A stretch of DNA of 64,000 bases from an uncultured Clostridia bacterium (GCA_947624445.1 CANQKF010000005.1:31138-95137), one strand, 5' to 3'; shown: positions 50,951 through 59,120, counted from the first letter of the stretch. A program made the numbers and translations. The notes: generated by a model from the letters alone, not told the origin.

Positions 50951-51709
50951 TTATCGGCGAAGTTTTCCGGGCGCCGCCGCAAATTCCCCCTCCGCCATCG
51001 GTACTCCGCCCTTGCGCAATAGAACGATGTATTCCACGTTCTTCTTGGGAAGGATGGGCGCGGGAAGGATCCCGCAGGGCGCGAGCCCTTGCGTATTGCA
51101 GTCCACATAGAAGGCGCGGAGCAGATTTTCGTGGCGGGCAGGCGGCAGAATGCCCCGCTTCGAGAGCCCCTCTCCCCCGCACTCGAACTGCGGCTTGAAG
51201 AGCACGAACGCCCTCCCGCCGCTATGCAGGACGGCGGCGATCGCGGGCAGCACAAGGCGCAAAGAGATAAAACTGAGATCCGCGGTCACGACGTCGACGG
51301 CGAGGGGGAAACTCTCCTCCGTGAGATAGCGCGCGTTCGTGCGGTCCATGACGGCGACGCGTGGATCCGCGCGCAGTTTGGCTTCGAGCTGGCTCTCGCC
51401 CACGTCGACGCAAAAGACCCGCTTCGCGCCCCGCCGCAGGAGCACGTCGGTGAATCCGCCCGTGCTGGCGCCGAGATCGGCGCAGACCGCCCCCTCGACG
51501 CGCTCTCCGAAGCCGTCGAGCCCCGCAAGCAGCTTTTTCGCTCCTTCCGAGGCGAAAAATTCATCCGAAATCGTAAAATTCTCCCCTTCCGCGACCTCGT
51601 CGCTCGGGGAGAGCGGTGTTCCGTCCCGCAGAACGCGCCCCGCTTTCAGGGCATTCTGCGCACGGCTTCTCGAACCGAATTTCTGTGCAAAAAATTTATC
51701 CGCGCGCAT
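50951..51709 (-). CDS. tlyA: TlyA family rRNA (cytidine-2'-O)-methyltransferase
   Basis: Ribose methyltransferase for 16S/23S rRNA, also called hemolysin A family. The 252-residue protein has an N-terminal S4 domain (MRADKFFAQKFGSRSRAQNALKAGRV, partial) and an FtsJ-like Rossmann domain: CADLGASTGGFTDVLLRRGA (SAM loop), VDVGESQL, and VTADLSFISLRLVLP with the catalytic Lys/Asp region (FVLFKPQFECG). It overlaps the dxs end by 14 bp. Order ispA-dxs-tlyA-nadK is typical of Firmicutes. Confidence 0.95.
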   Translation of the reverse strand: MRADKFFAQKFGSRSRAQNALKAGRVLRDGTPLSPSDEVAEGENFTISDEFFASEGAKKLLAGLDGFGERVEGAVCADLGASTGGFTDVLLRRGAKRVFCVDVGESQLEAKLRADPRVAVMDRTNARYLTEESFPLAVDVVTADLSFISLRLVLPAIAAVLHSGGRAFVLFKPQFECGGEGLSKRGILPPARHENLLRAFYVDCNTQGLAPCGILPAPILPKKNVEYIVLLRKGGVPMAEGEFAAAPGKLRR

Positions 51710-53390
51710 AGAGCTCCTTGAGCGCGGCGAAGATCTCCTCCTCGCCGAGCCCGTATTCCGCGGCGAGCGTCTCGGCTTTGCCGTGCGGGATGAAACAGTC
51801 GCGGTAGCCGAAGGAGAGCACCCGCTTTCCGCGTTGGGCGCGGGCGACCGCGTCGCCCAGCCCCCCGATCAGCACGTTGTCCTCGAGCGTGACGAGCGTA
51901 TTCACCCGCAGATGCTCGAGACAGGCGGTATCGAGCGGCTTGATGTAGCGCGCGCTGACAAGCGTGAAGGAGCGCCCCTCCGCCGCAGCCCGCGCGCGCA
52001 GACGCTCGCCGAGCGAAACGCACCGCTCGCCCGCCGCGAGCACGGCAAAGGGCGCGTCCCCGCGGGAAAGGACCTCGAAGGTGCCCACCGTCACGTCGCC
52101 GCAGGTCCCCTCGCTGCCGTAGGCGGGATAGCGGATGGCGAGCGGCTTGGGATACGTCGCGCTCATGCGGAGCATGGCGCGCAGTTCGGCGATGTTCCGC
52201 GGCACCGCGATCGTGAGGTTGGGGATGAGCGAGAGAAAGCTGAGATCAAAGACGCCCTGATGGGTCTCGCCGTCCTCCCCCGTGACGCCCGCATGGTCGA
52301 TGCAGAGCGTGACGGGCAGATCCTGCCCGCAGATGTCGTGGACGATCTCGTCGAATGAGCGTTGCAGGAAGGTCGAGTAGATCGCATAATAGGGCTTCAT
52401 GCCCGCCGCGGCGAGCGAGGCCGCGAGCACGGAGGCGTGTTCCTCGCAGATGCCGACGTCGAAGGCGCGCTCGGGGAATTTTTCGAAGAATCCGCGCAGC
52501 CCGAGATGATCGGTCATCGCGGCGGTCACGGCGACGACGGGATATTGCGCCGCGAGCGTTTCGAGCTCCTCGCCGAGCGCCTCCCCGTAGGCGCGCACCC
52601 GCGGCGCCGTGGCGTGGTAGCCGTGCGTCTCGAGGGGCGCGTTTTCGCTGAAAGAAAATCCCTGCCCCTTGCGCGTGACGACGTGCAAAAGCACGCACTG
52701 CGACTTCAAGGCCTCCTTCGCCGCTCCGAGCGCGGGAAGGAGCTCTCCGAAGTCGTTCCCGTTGCAGACGCCGATGTATTTCAGCCCGAAGCGGGAGAAG
52801 AGCGCGGCGTCGGCGACGCCCGCTTTGAGCGCCTCGAGCTCCTCGTGCATCCCCCCCACCGTGGGAGAAATGGACATGCCGTTGTCGTTGAGCACGATCA
52901 GGATCCGTGTATTCAGGATGCGGAGGCTGCACAGTGCCTCGTAGATGAGCCCGTTGTTGAAGGAGCCGTCCCCGACGAGCGCGACGACTTCGTAGTCCCC
53001 GCCCGAAAGGTCGCGCGCCTTGGCGATTCCGAGCGCCGCGGAGATCGCAGTCCCCGCATGCCCCGTGTCGTAGCAGTCGTAGGCGCTCTCTTCGCGCTTG
53101 GGAAAGCCGGAGATCCCCCCCTCGCAGCGCAGGGTGGAGAAGCGGCCGGTGCGGTCGGAGAGCAGCTTGTGCGTGTAGCACTGGTGCCCGACGTCGAACA
53201 CGATCTTATCCCTGGGGAAATCAAAGACGCGGTGAAGCGCCACGGTGAGCTCTACGGTCCCGAGGTTGGAGGAGAGATGCCCGCCCCGCCGTGCGACGGT
53301 GGAGAGGATCTCGCGGCGGATCTCCGCAGAGATCGCATTCAACTTGGAAACGGAAGCCGCAACGAGCTCCCCGCGCGTGTAGTGTTTCAT
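51696..53390 (-). CDS. dxs: 1-deoxy-D-xylulose-5-phosphate synthase
   Basis: Thiamine-diphosphate enzyme that condenses pyruvate and glyceraldehyde-3-phosphate, first step of the MEP pathway. The 564-residue protein is on the short side (about 620 is usual). TPP and metal motifs are clear: VGHQCYTHK (His), GHAGTAISAALGIAK, GDGSFNNGLIYEAL, NDNGMSISPTVGG; the second domain has CEEHASVLAASLA and DHAGVTGEDGETHQGVFD. The difference in length falls in the loop between the TPP domain and the Pyr domain. ispH of the same pathway is at 16.9 kb. Confidence 0.95.
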   Translation of the reverse strand: MKHYTRGELVAASVSKLNAISAEIRREILSTVARRGGHLSSNLGTVELTVALHRVFDFPRDKIVFDVGHQCYTHKLLSDRTGRFSTLRCEGGISGFPKREESAYDCYDTGHAGTAISAALGIAKARDLSGGDYEVVALVGDGSFNNGLIYEALCSLRILNTRILIVLNDNGMSISPTVGGMHEELEALKAGVADAALFSRFGLKYIGVCNGNDFGELLPALGAAKEALKSQCVLLHVVTRKGQGFSFSENAPLETHGYHATAPRVRAYGEALGEELETLAAQYPVVAVTAAMTDHLGLRGFFEKFPERAFDVGICEEHASVLAASLAAAGMKPYYAIYSTFLQRSFDEIVHDICGQDLPVTLCIDHAGVTGEDGETHQGVFDLSFLSLIPNLTIAVPRNIAELRAMLRMSATYPKPLAIRYPAYGSEGTCGDVTVGTFEVLSRGDAPFAVLAAGERCVSLGERLRARAAAEGRSFTLVSARYIKPLDTACLEHLRVNTLVTLEDNVLIGGLGDAVARAQRGKRVLSFGYRDCFIPHGKAETLAAEYGLGEEEIFAALKELYARG

Positions 53391-53393
53391 AAC

Positions 53394-54257
53394 TCAATGA
53401 TCCCGCGTCGCGACGAGATCGACGATCCCGCGCAAAAATTCCGCGCCCGTGAGCGAGGCGAGCTGTTCGCGGCAGCGCGCGGCGAGCAGCGCCGCGCGGC
53501 GCTGTGCCTCGGCGAGCCCGAAGAGCCGCACCGCCGTCGGTTTGCATGCGGCGCTGTCCTTTCCGACCGTCTTTCCGAGCGCCGCGCCCCCCGTCACGTC
53601 GAGAATGTCGTCCGTGAGCTGGAAGAGCCGCCCGAGCAGCACGCCGAAGGTGCGGTATGCCCCGTCGTCCGCGCCCGCGAGACGGGCCGCCATCACGAGG
53701 GGCGCCGCGATCATCTGCGCGGTCTTGTTGTCGTAGATGAATGCGAGCGCCTCCTCCCCCGCCTCCTCTCGGGTGTAGAGAAGGTCGGCGGATTGCCCCG
53801 CGACCATGCCGCTCGCCCCCGCCGCATGGGCGAGTTCCTGCGCCGCCCAAAGGTGCCGCTCCCCCCTCTCCGCCGCCGAGAGAATGAGCTCGAAGGCAAA
53901 GGAGAGCAGCGCGTCGCCCGCGAGCAGGGCGTTCGCCTCGCCGAATACGATGTGGTTGGAGGGCTTGCCGCGGCGGAGCGCGTCGTTGTCGAGGGCGGGA
54001 AGATCGTCGTGGATGAGCGAATAGGTATGGATGCACTCGATCGCCGCCGCGAGGTCGGTCTCCTCCCCGTAGGCGAGCCCGAAGGCGTCGAGCACGGCAA
54101 AAAAGAGTACCGGGCGGATGCGCTTGCCCCCCGCGAGGAGGGAATAGCGCATGCTCTCGGCGAGGATCGGCGGCTCTTTGGGCAGGCGCACGAGCACCTT
54201 TCCGATGGCGTCCTCCGCGGCGGTGCGGTAAATTTCGTAGCGCGCTTCGAAGGTCAT
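53394..54257 (-). CDS. ispA: Polyprenyl (farnesyl/geranyl) diphosphate synthase
   Basis: Builds C10-C15 prenyl diphosphates from IPP and DMAPP. I start at ATG 54257 (MTFEARYEIYR, 287 residues), overlapping the folD stop (ATGA); the ORF-track version extends into folD in a wrong frame. Motifs: GGKRIRPVLFF, first Asp-rich motif HDDLPALDND, GDALLSFAFE and second Asp-rich motif QLTDDILDVTGG. Chain length cannot be fixed, but the context with dxs suits IspA. The xseA and xseB genes usually found between folD and ispA are absent. Confidence 0.95.
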   Translation of the reverse strand: MTFEARYEIYRTAAEDAIGKVLVRLPKEPPILAESMRYSLLAGGKRIRPVLFFAVLDAFGLAYGEETDLAAAIECIHTYSLIHDDLPALDNDALRRGKPSNHIVFGEANALLAGDALLSFAFELILSAAERGERHLWAAQELAHAAGASGMVAGQSADLLYTREEAGEEALAFIYDNKTAQMIAAPLVMAARLAGADDGAYRTFGVLLGRLFQLTDDILDVTGGAALGKTVGKDSAACKPTAVRLFGLAEAQRRAALLAARCREQLASLTGAEFLRGIVDLVATRDH

Positions 54258-55093
54258 AGCTGTCTCTCCGCCGCGTCGACGCAATTTTTGAGGAGCATGG
54301 CGACCGTCATCGGCCCCACGCCGCCCGGAACGGGCGTGATCCATGAGGTATGCGGCGCGACCTGCGCGAAATCGACGTCGCCGCAGAGCTTTCCCCCGAC
54401 GCGGTTGATGCCGACGTCCACGACGACCGCCCCCTCCTTCACCATGTCCGCGGTGACGAAATTCGGCGTTCCGACCGCCGAGACGAGCAGGTCGGCCTCC
54501 CTGCAAAGGGCCGCAAGGCCGCGCGTCTTGGAATGGCAGACCGTCACCGTCGCGTCCGCGTTGAGGAGCAGGAGCGCCATGGGGCGCCCGACGATGTTGC
54601 TTCTGCCGATGACGACGGCATGCTTGCCCGCGACCGGGATGCAGTTGCGCCGCAGGAGCTCCATCACGCCCTGCGGGGTGCAGGCGACCGTCGCGGGCCG
54701 CCCCGCGGCAAGCCGCCCGAAATTTTCCGCCGAGAAGCCGTCGACGTCCTTTTCCGCGGGGATACATTGCAGGATCCGCGCTTCGTCGAGCCCCGCGGGG
54801 AGCGGCAGCTGGACGAGGATCCCGCACACTTCGGGATCGGCGGCGAGCGCCTTGACGACGTCCTCCGCCATGCGCTGCGGCGTTCCTGCGGGCAAAAGAC
54901 GAAAAAGCGGCGCGATCCCCACCTCTTCGCACGCCCGCACTTTGTTGCGGATGTAGATCTCCGAAGCGGGATCGTCGCCGATGCGCACGACCGCCAGCCC
55001 GACCCTCTTTCCCCGCGCGGCGAGGCTTGCAACGCGCGCCTTGAGTTCGGCGCGGACTTCCGCCGCGCACAGTTTTCCGTCGAGCAGTTTCAT
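54254..55093 (-). CDS. folD: Bifunctional methylenetetrahydrofolate dehydrogenase/cyclohydrolase FolD
   Basis: Interconverts methylene- and formyl-tetrahydrofolate with NADP. The 279-residue protein shows the substrate/catalytic region SEIYIRNKVRACEEVGI (Lys), GILVQLPLPAGLD, KDVDGFSAENFGRLA, and the dinucleotide fold VVIGRSNIVGRPMALLLLNADATVT, ending PVPGGVGPMTVAMLLKN. It overlaps nusB (start of folD inside its end) and ispA by four bases each. Part of a tightly packed - strand operon. Confidence 0.97.
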   Translation of the reverse strand: MKLLDGKLCAAEVRAELKARVASLAARGKRVGLAVVRIGDDPASEIYIRNKVRACEEVGIAPLFRLLPAGTPQRMAEDVVKALAADPEVCGILVQLPLPAGLDEARILQCIPAEKDVDGFSAENFGRLAAGRPATVACTPQGVMELLRRNCIPVAGKHAVVIGRSNIVGRPMALLLLNADATVTVCHSKTRGLAALCREADLLVSAVGTPNFVTADMVKEGAVVVDVGINRVGGKLCGDVDFAQVAPHTSWITPVPGGVGPMTVAMLLKNCVDAAERQL

Positions 55094-55479
55094 TGGTTGA
55101 TGATCCCTCCGAGCACGCCGTTGACGAAATCCGCGGAATTCTCGGTGGAATATTTGCCCGCGAGCCGCGCGGCTTCGCTCGCCGCGACAGCGGGCGGAAC
55201 GCCGAAATGGTCGATCTCCGCCACGGCGATCAACAGGGCGGTGCGGTCGGCGGGATAGATCCTGTAATCGGCATAGCGGATCACATGCGCGGAGATCTGC
55301 GCCATGAGCTCCTCCTGCTTTTCGAGGACGGTCGCGGCGAGTTTTTCCGCGTAGGCGGCGTCCTCTTCCCCGAGTTTTGCCGCGCGGTAGAGCGCGCTGC
55401 GGGCACCCCTCGTGCAGTCGCCCCCCAAAAGGTGCGCAAAGACGATCTTATATGCCGCTTCTCTCGCTTCGCTTCTCAT
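55090..55479 (-). CDS. nusB: Transcription antitermination factor NusB
   Basis: All-helical RNA-binding protein of rRNA antitermination. The 129-residue protein begins MRSEAREAAYKIVFAH (Arg-rich helix 1 of NusB) and contains ADRTALLIAVAEIDHFGVPPAVAASEAARLAGKYSTENSADFVNGVLGGI, the family's C-terminal core (quoted in part: KYSTENSADFVNGVLG). Overlaps folD by four bases. Slightly shorter than E. coli NusB. Confidence 0.93.
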   Translation of the reverse strand: MRSEAREAAYKIVFAHLLGGDCTRGARSALYRAAKLGEEDAAYAEKLAATVLEKQEELMAQISAHVIRYADYRIYPADRTALLIAVAEIDHFGVPPAVAASEAARLAGKYSTENSADFVNGVLGGIINQ

Positions 55480-55500
55480 AAGTGCTCCTTATGCAAGCGT

Positions 55501-55530
55501 CTCCCCTTTCCGCGGGCGCGGAAAAGGGAG
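55501..55530 (-). other. Intercistronic hairpin between yqhY and nusB
   Basis: CTCCCCTTTCCGCG and CGCGGAAAAGGGAG form a nearly perfect 13-bp stem. No T-run follows on the - strand, so it is an RNA stem, not a classical terminator; it could tune nusB expression. Confidence 0.65.
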
Positions 55531-55547
55531 CCGCCGTACTTCGATTC

Positions 55548-55928
55548 TCAATTTTCTTCGCCTGCGGGCCGCTCGGGCGCCTCGGGCGTTTCCGCCTCCG
55601 CCGCGGCAGACTCCGGGAAAATGACGCTCTGCACGTGCACGTCGATCTTGGCGATCTTGTATTTCGTCATGGATTCGACCATCTGCTTGATCGTCTGCTG
55701 GATGCGGTAGGCGAGCTCGGGAACGCTGTATCCGTACTGCGCGATGACGGAGATATCGACGAACACGCCTTCCTTTTCGAAGCTGATCTTGATGCCCTTG
55801 CTCTTGGAAGGAATGAGCCGGATGCCCTCCGTCTCCTGCAAACTCAGCGCGACGATACCGCTCACGATATCCGAATTGTAGGTGATCTTTCCCTTCTGTC
55901 CGTTGGGATTATACTTGATACTTGCCAT
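55548..55928 (-). CDS. yqhY: Asp23/Gls24 family protein (YqhY-like)
   Basis: A 126-residue member of the Asp23/Gls24 envelope-stress family, in the position of yqhY between spoIIIA and nusB. I start at ATG 55928 (MASIKYNPNGQKGKITYNSD), because AAAGGAG lies just upstream; the earlier ATG has none. Core motifs are IVSGIVALSLQETEGI and VDISVIAQYGYSVPELAYRIQ. In Bacillus YqhY is connected with control of fatty-acid (AccA-D) activity, though accBC is not next to it here. C-terminal tail is acidic/Ala/Pro-rich. Confidence 0.92.
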   Translation of the reverse strand: MASIKYNPNGQKGKITYNSDIVSGIVALSLQETEGIRLIPSKSKGIKISFEKEGVFVDISVIAQYGYSVPELAYRIQQTIKQMVESMTKYKIAKIDVHVQSVIFPESAAAEAETPEAPERPAGEEN

Positions 55929-55950
55929 CTCTGACTCCTTTGTAGACACT

Positions 55951-55956
55951 ATTATA
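55951..55956 (-). promoter_or_regulatory. Possible -10 box for yqhY
   Basis: TATAAT on the - strand with TGT just before it (extended -10 type) and only a weak -35 (TGGTAA, 17 nt upstream). Leader of about 15 nt with AAAGGAG. Confidence 0.4.
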
Positions 55957-55989
55957 ACACATCTTTTTGGATTTTACCAGCAATTTTCC

Positions 55990-56484
55990 TTAACTTTCCG
56001 CATAAACAGGCATAATTATGATATTTCCGTTGCGGATATTGTGCTCGACCTCGAGCGCATAGAACACTTTGGTCACGGTTTCGGCGGTGAGCTCATCGGA
56101 ATTGAGGAAGATGTTGATGTTGTCGCGTTCGCCGAAAACGACCGCCGCGTCCGTGAATCCGAGCGCCTTGATGATGGATTCCATCACGAGCTCATCCTCC
56201 ATGATCTCGACGAGTTCCTGCTTGCGGGCGACGGCTTCGGCGTACTCCGCGGAGTCGGTCGCCGTGGCGTAGGCGGAGATCACGCTGTCGAGCTGCACGA
56301 ATTCCTCGCTGCGCTTGGAACTGCGCTCGTCGCGGAAGGAGGTGAAGTAGTTTGCCTGCACGCTCGCGTTGCTGTTCAGGCTTTGCGTCGTGCGCGTCCC
56401 TGCGAGGACGAAGTTGAAGATTGCCGTCACCGCGAGCAGCAGGACGAGCGTGGACATCAGCGCGATTTTCTTTGTGTTTGACAT
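55990..56484 (-). CDS. spoIIIAH: SpoIIIAH, feeding-tube channel subunit
   Basis: Mother-cell protein whose C-terminal domain meets forespore SpoIIQ and forms the channel between the two cells. The 164-residue protein has one N-terminal membrane helix (IALMSTLVLLLAVTAIFNFVL, partial) and a C-terminal ring-building domain (SIIKALGFTDAAVVFGERDNINIFL, VTKVFYALEVEHNIRNGNIIIMP). It is about 50 residues shorter than in Bacillus subtilis (218). Last gene of the spoIIIA operon, which ends here. Confidence 0.94.
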   Translation of the reverse strand: MSNTKKIALMSTLVLLLAVTAIFNFVLAGTRTTQSLNSNASVQANYFTSFRDERSSKRSEEFVQLDSVISAYATATDSAEYAEAVARKQELVEIMEDELVMESIIKALGFTDAAVVFGERDNINIFLNSDELTAETVTKVFYALEVEHNIRNGNIIIMPVYAES

Positions 56485-56515
56485 GGTTCTATCTCCTTAC
56501 AATAAATTTTCGGAT

Positions 56516-56869
56516 TCAGGCGGCATAGATGCGGATCTCCCGCTCCTCGATGCCGAGCGCCCCCGCCGCGATCTCCGCGAGACGGATGCGCACGAGAAAT
56601 GTATCTTCGCCCTCGAAGATGACCACGGCGCCGACGGCGCGCCCCTCCTCTTCCGTGATCATGACCGAAGCGCTCTTCACGCCCTCGAGCTTTTCGAGGA
56701 GCGCCGAGAGCCGCTCTTCCCGCGCGGTCTCCTCATAGGAAGTCGCTTTTCGCGGCGCAAACACGCGGAAGGCGAGCAGGAGCAGCGCGAGCCCGAGCAG
56801 GAGCACGAGGACGATCTTCACGGTGCGCTGCCCGAAGAATTCTTTGCATTTCTGCATGGAAAACGTCAT
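56516..56869 (-). CDS. spoIIIAG: SpoIIIAG, minimal form
   Basis: A 117-residue membrane-anchored ring subunit: one membrane helix (VKIVLVLLLGLALLLLAFRVF), then a single EscJ/PrgK-like ring-building domain (LEGVKSASVMITEEEGRAVGAVVIFEG; FLVRIRLAEIAAGALGIEEREIRIY). The Bacillus protein has 229 residues, including a large beta-insertion that makes the cup-shaped ring; there is no room for it here. Its end overlaps the next gene and it overlaps spoIIIAF by four bases. Call relies on position plus fold. Confidence 0.88.
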   Translation of the reverse strand: MTFSMQKCKEFFGQRTVKIVLVLLLGLALLLLAFRVFAPRKATSYEETAREERLSALLEKLEGVKSASVMITEEEGRAVGAVVIFEGEDTFLVRIRLAEIAAGALGIEEREIRIYAA

Positions 56870-57324
56870 ACGACCTCCACGGCGCAGCCCCAGCGGGCGC
56901 TCACGGCCTCCTCGATGCTTGTCAAAATATATATATGCTCGTCCTCCGCGATTATTCCGCCCAAGGCGAGTTCGATGCGGATTTTTTTGCGGACAAAGAG
57001 CGGATCCCGCGCCCGTTCGACGTCGACTTTTGCGGAGACATCGTAATTTTCCGCCAAAAATTCGCCGATTGCAGCTTCGTCGTGCGCCTCGAGCGCCGCG
57101 GCGCTCCGCTCGAAATAGGCGCCGTCGACCGCGATGTGCGCGCTGTTCCCGAGCGCGAGCGGCTTCCCCTGCACGAGCCCCGCGAGCGGGGCGATCATCA
57201 CGACGAGCACGAACAGCCGCAGCGCCCCCGCGATGAACTTGCCCATCTTCCCCGAGGGCAAAATGACCGTGATCACCGCCGAGATCAGCACCGCCCCCGC
57301 GACGCTCAGGATGTATGCCTTCAC
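56866..57324 (-). CDS. spoIIIAF: SpoIIIAF
   Basis: A 152-residue membrane protein with two N-terminal helices (YILSVAGAVLISAVITVILP and FIAGALRLFVLVVMIAPLAGLV) and a soluble C-terminal domain. Start is GTG 57324, whose TGA overlap with the spoIIIAE stop (GTGA) fixes the frame; the ORF-track version extends upstream through spoIIIAE out of frame. Shorter than Bacillus SpoIIIAF (206). Component of the SpoIIIA-SpoIIQ complex in the septal membrane. Confidence 0.9.
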   Translation of the reverse strand: MKAYILSVAGAVLISAVITVILPSGKMGKFIAGALRLFVLVVMIAPLAGLVQGKPLALGNSAHIAVDGAYFERSAAALEAHDEAAIGEFLAENYDVSAKVDVERARDPLFVRKKIRIELALGGIIAEDEHIYILTSIEEAVSARWGCAVEVV

Positions 57325-58529
57325 AGCAGCGCCCCCGTGCTGCAAATGAGCAGCAGGATCGTGAGGAAATACAAAAAGGCGATGCAGAGGAGTGCGGCGA
57401 GGAAGTACCCGCTGTCCGCCGCGAGACGGGATAAAAACGCGGAGATCTTGCCGCCGACGGGCTCGGTCACCGCCGCGGCGAGGCGCAAAAACAGGCGGAA
57501 AGCGACAAAGAGCAGCAGAGGTTTCAGGACCGTTCCCGCGAGCAGGAAGATCGCAAAGCATCCGACGGCGTTTTTGATCATGAGGCTCCCCGCGACGACG
57601 AGCTCCACCCCGCCCGAGAGGAAGCCGCCCACGATCGGCACGCTGCCCGCGATGACGTATTTGACCGCGCGGAGGGAGAGACCGTCGTACTGCGCCGAAG
57701 CGATCCCCTGCACCGTGAGAAAGAGCCCGAAGAGCCCGAGCGTCAGCCCGACGAGCCACTTCGAAATGCTCTTGAAAAACTCGCCGAGCCGCTCGGTGCG
57801 CACGCTCTCGGAGAGATTTCCGACGAACGCGAGCACGATGACGACGACGGCAACGGGCAAAACGACGTCCATGAAGAGCTGCAGGATCGCCCCGCTCATG
57901 AACGCCACGGCGGGGCGGAAGATCCCCACCGAGACGGTCCCCCCGCTCGCCGCCATCAGCGTCATGAGGATCGGAAACACGATCTCCATCTGCTTTTGCA
58001 TCGCGGCGACGGCGGAAAAGCCCGATTTCAGCACGCCGATGAGCGTCGCGAGCACCACGGCGCCCACGGAAATATAACTCACCAGATGTATTATGTCAGA
58101 CGTAGTACTCTGCAAAAAGCCGTTTTTGACCGAATTCAGGATCCCGAGCAGCAGGGCGACCGCGAGAATGACGGCAAAGGCGGGCAACATCGTCTGCCCC
58201 TCTTCCCACACGAACGCGAGCGCGGCCTCGAAGAGATTGCCGTAGTCGAGCTTTAAGTCCCCCGAGACGAGCGCCCGCAGTTTCTCCTTGACCGAGCCGC
58301 GGAACTCGGTGAGCGAATCGAGATAGCGCTGCAATTCCTCGGTATCGAGCGCCGAGAGCAGGTCGTCGAGGGTCGCGTCGAGCACCGCCTGCGCCTCTGC
58401 CGCGTCCTTCGCTTCTTCCTGCGCCGCCGCGGAACCCGCCCGTCCGCCGCACAGGGCGAGCGCCAGCACGGCGGCGACGGCGAGCAAAACGCATATCATT
58501 TTTGGGTTGGTCCTACGCCGTTTCTTCAT
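57321..58529 (-). CDS. spoIIIAE: SpoIIIAE
   Basis: Polytopic membrane subunit of the SpoIIIA complex. The 402-residue protein has a signal-like N terminus (MICVLLAVAAVLALALC), a helical soluble region (about 35-105), and eight or so membrane segments with family motifs such as FRPAVAFMSGAILQLFMDVVLPVA and KYVIAGSVPIVGGFLSGGVELV (in part). A copy of the palindromic repeat (58089-58109) is read through in frame as LQSTTSDIIHLVS; alignment length looks normal, so it may have been absorbed without a frame change. Confidence 0.94.
   Translation of the reverse strand: MKKRRRTNPKMICVLLAVAAVLALALCGGRAGSAAAQEEAKDAAEAQAVLDATLDDLLSALDTEELQRYLDSLTEFRGSVKEKLRALVSGDLKLDYGNLFEAALAFVWEEGQTMLPAFAVILAVALLLGILNSVKNGFLQSTTSDIIHLVSYISVGAVVLATLIGVLKSGFSAVAAMQKQMEIVFPILMTLMAASGGTVSVGIFRPAVAFMSGAILQLFMDVVLPVAVVVIVLAFVGNLSESVRTERLGEFFKSISKWLVGLTLGLFGLFLTVQGIASAQYDGLSLRAVKYVIAGSVPIVGGFLSGGVELVVAGSLMIKNAVGCFAIFLLAGTVLKPLLLFVAFRLFLRLAAAVTEPVGGKISAFLSRLAADSGYFLAALLCIAFLYFLTILLLICSTGALL
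58089..58109 (+). repeat. Palindromic repeat copy inside spoIIIAE
   Basis: GTATTATG TCAGA CGTAGTAC, followed by TCTGCAAA. It matches the intergenic copy at 45011 in about 17 of 21 positions plus the flank, and lies in the coding region. In a + strand transcript the stem pairs throughout using G-U pairs; in the spoIIIAE mRNA it does not. Confidence 0.62.
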
Positions 58530-58921
58530 TGTATCAGTCCCAAAAGGTCGGAGATGAGCGCGAGCACCTGCTCGAAAATGGGGAGCGCGAGGATCAGAAT
58601 GATCACTTTCCCGCAGAAGGTGAGCTTGTCCGCGAGCGAATTTTGCCCGAAATCCGCGAGGATCCCGCTGCTGAACTCGACGAGATAGCCGATCCCCACC
58701 ATTTTCAGGAGGATCTTGAGGAAAATTTCATCGATGCCCGTTTTGGCCGCGATGTCCCCGAAGATCGAAATGCTGTCGCGGAAGAGATCGAACACGAAAA
58801 GCAAGAGGATGATGCCGCCCGCGATCGTCACGGCAAAGGCGATCTCCGGCTTGGTCTCCTTCAGCAGGATCGCGGCGACGGCGGTGACGAAGGCAATGCC
58901 GACCAGCTGCAAGACCGCCAC
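58526..58921 (-). CDS. spoIIIAD: SpoIIIAD
   Basis: A 131-residue membrane protein with about four hydrophobic segments, homologous to SpoIIIAD (FliQ-like). Motifs seen are ALLLKETKPEIAFAVTIAGGIILLLFVFDLF-type (ILLKETKPEIA) and KILLKMVGIGYLVEFSSGILADFGQNSLADK (in part), both characteristic of the family. Overlaps spoIIIAE by four bases and follows spoIIIAC by 1 bp. Confidence 0.95.
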   Translation of the reverse strand: MAVLQLVGIAFVTAVAAILLKETKPEIAFAVTIAGGIILLLFVFDLFRDSISIFGDIAAKTGIDEIFLKILLKMVGIGYLVEFSSGILADFGQNSLADKLTFCGKVIILILALPIFEQVLALISDLLGLIQ

Positions 58922-58922
58922 T

Positions 58923-59120
58923 TCAGTAGACTCCGAAGATCTCGCGCACGACGTCGAAGAGGTCGCCGATCATGGTCACGGCGATGGTGAGCGCGATGAC
59001 GAGCCCGACGATGGAGACGACCGTCGCGACGTCGTCGCGGTCGGATTTTTTGAGGATCTGGCAGACGACGGTGACAATGATGCCGATCGCGGCAAGTTTG
59101 AAGATGATCGAGATATCCAT
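58923..59120 (-). CDS. spoIIIAC: SpoIIIAC
   Basis: A 65-residue membrane protein with two helices separated by the short polar loop KKSDRDDVATVVSIVGL, the full family length and signature (Bacillus SpoIIIAC has 68). It resembles FliQ of type III export. Its ATG shares a base with the spoIIIAB stop at 59120, showing coupling. Confidence 0.95.
   Translation of the reverse strand: MDISIIFKLAAIGIIVTVVCQILKKSDRDDVATVVSIVGLVIALTIAVTMIGDLFDVVREIFGVY

Noticed and set aside
54258-55070. N-terminal extension of ispA in the ORF track
   Set aside because: Out-of-frame folD sequence; the ATGA overlap at 54254-54257 marks the real start.
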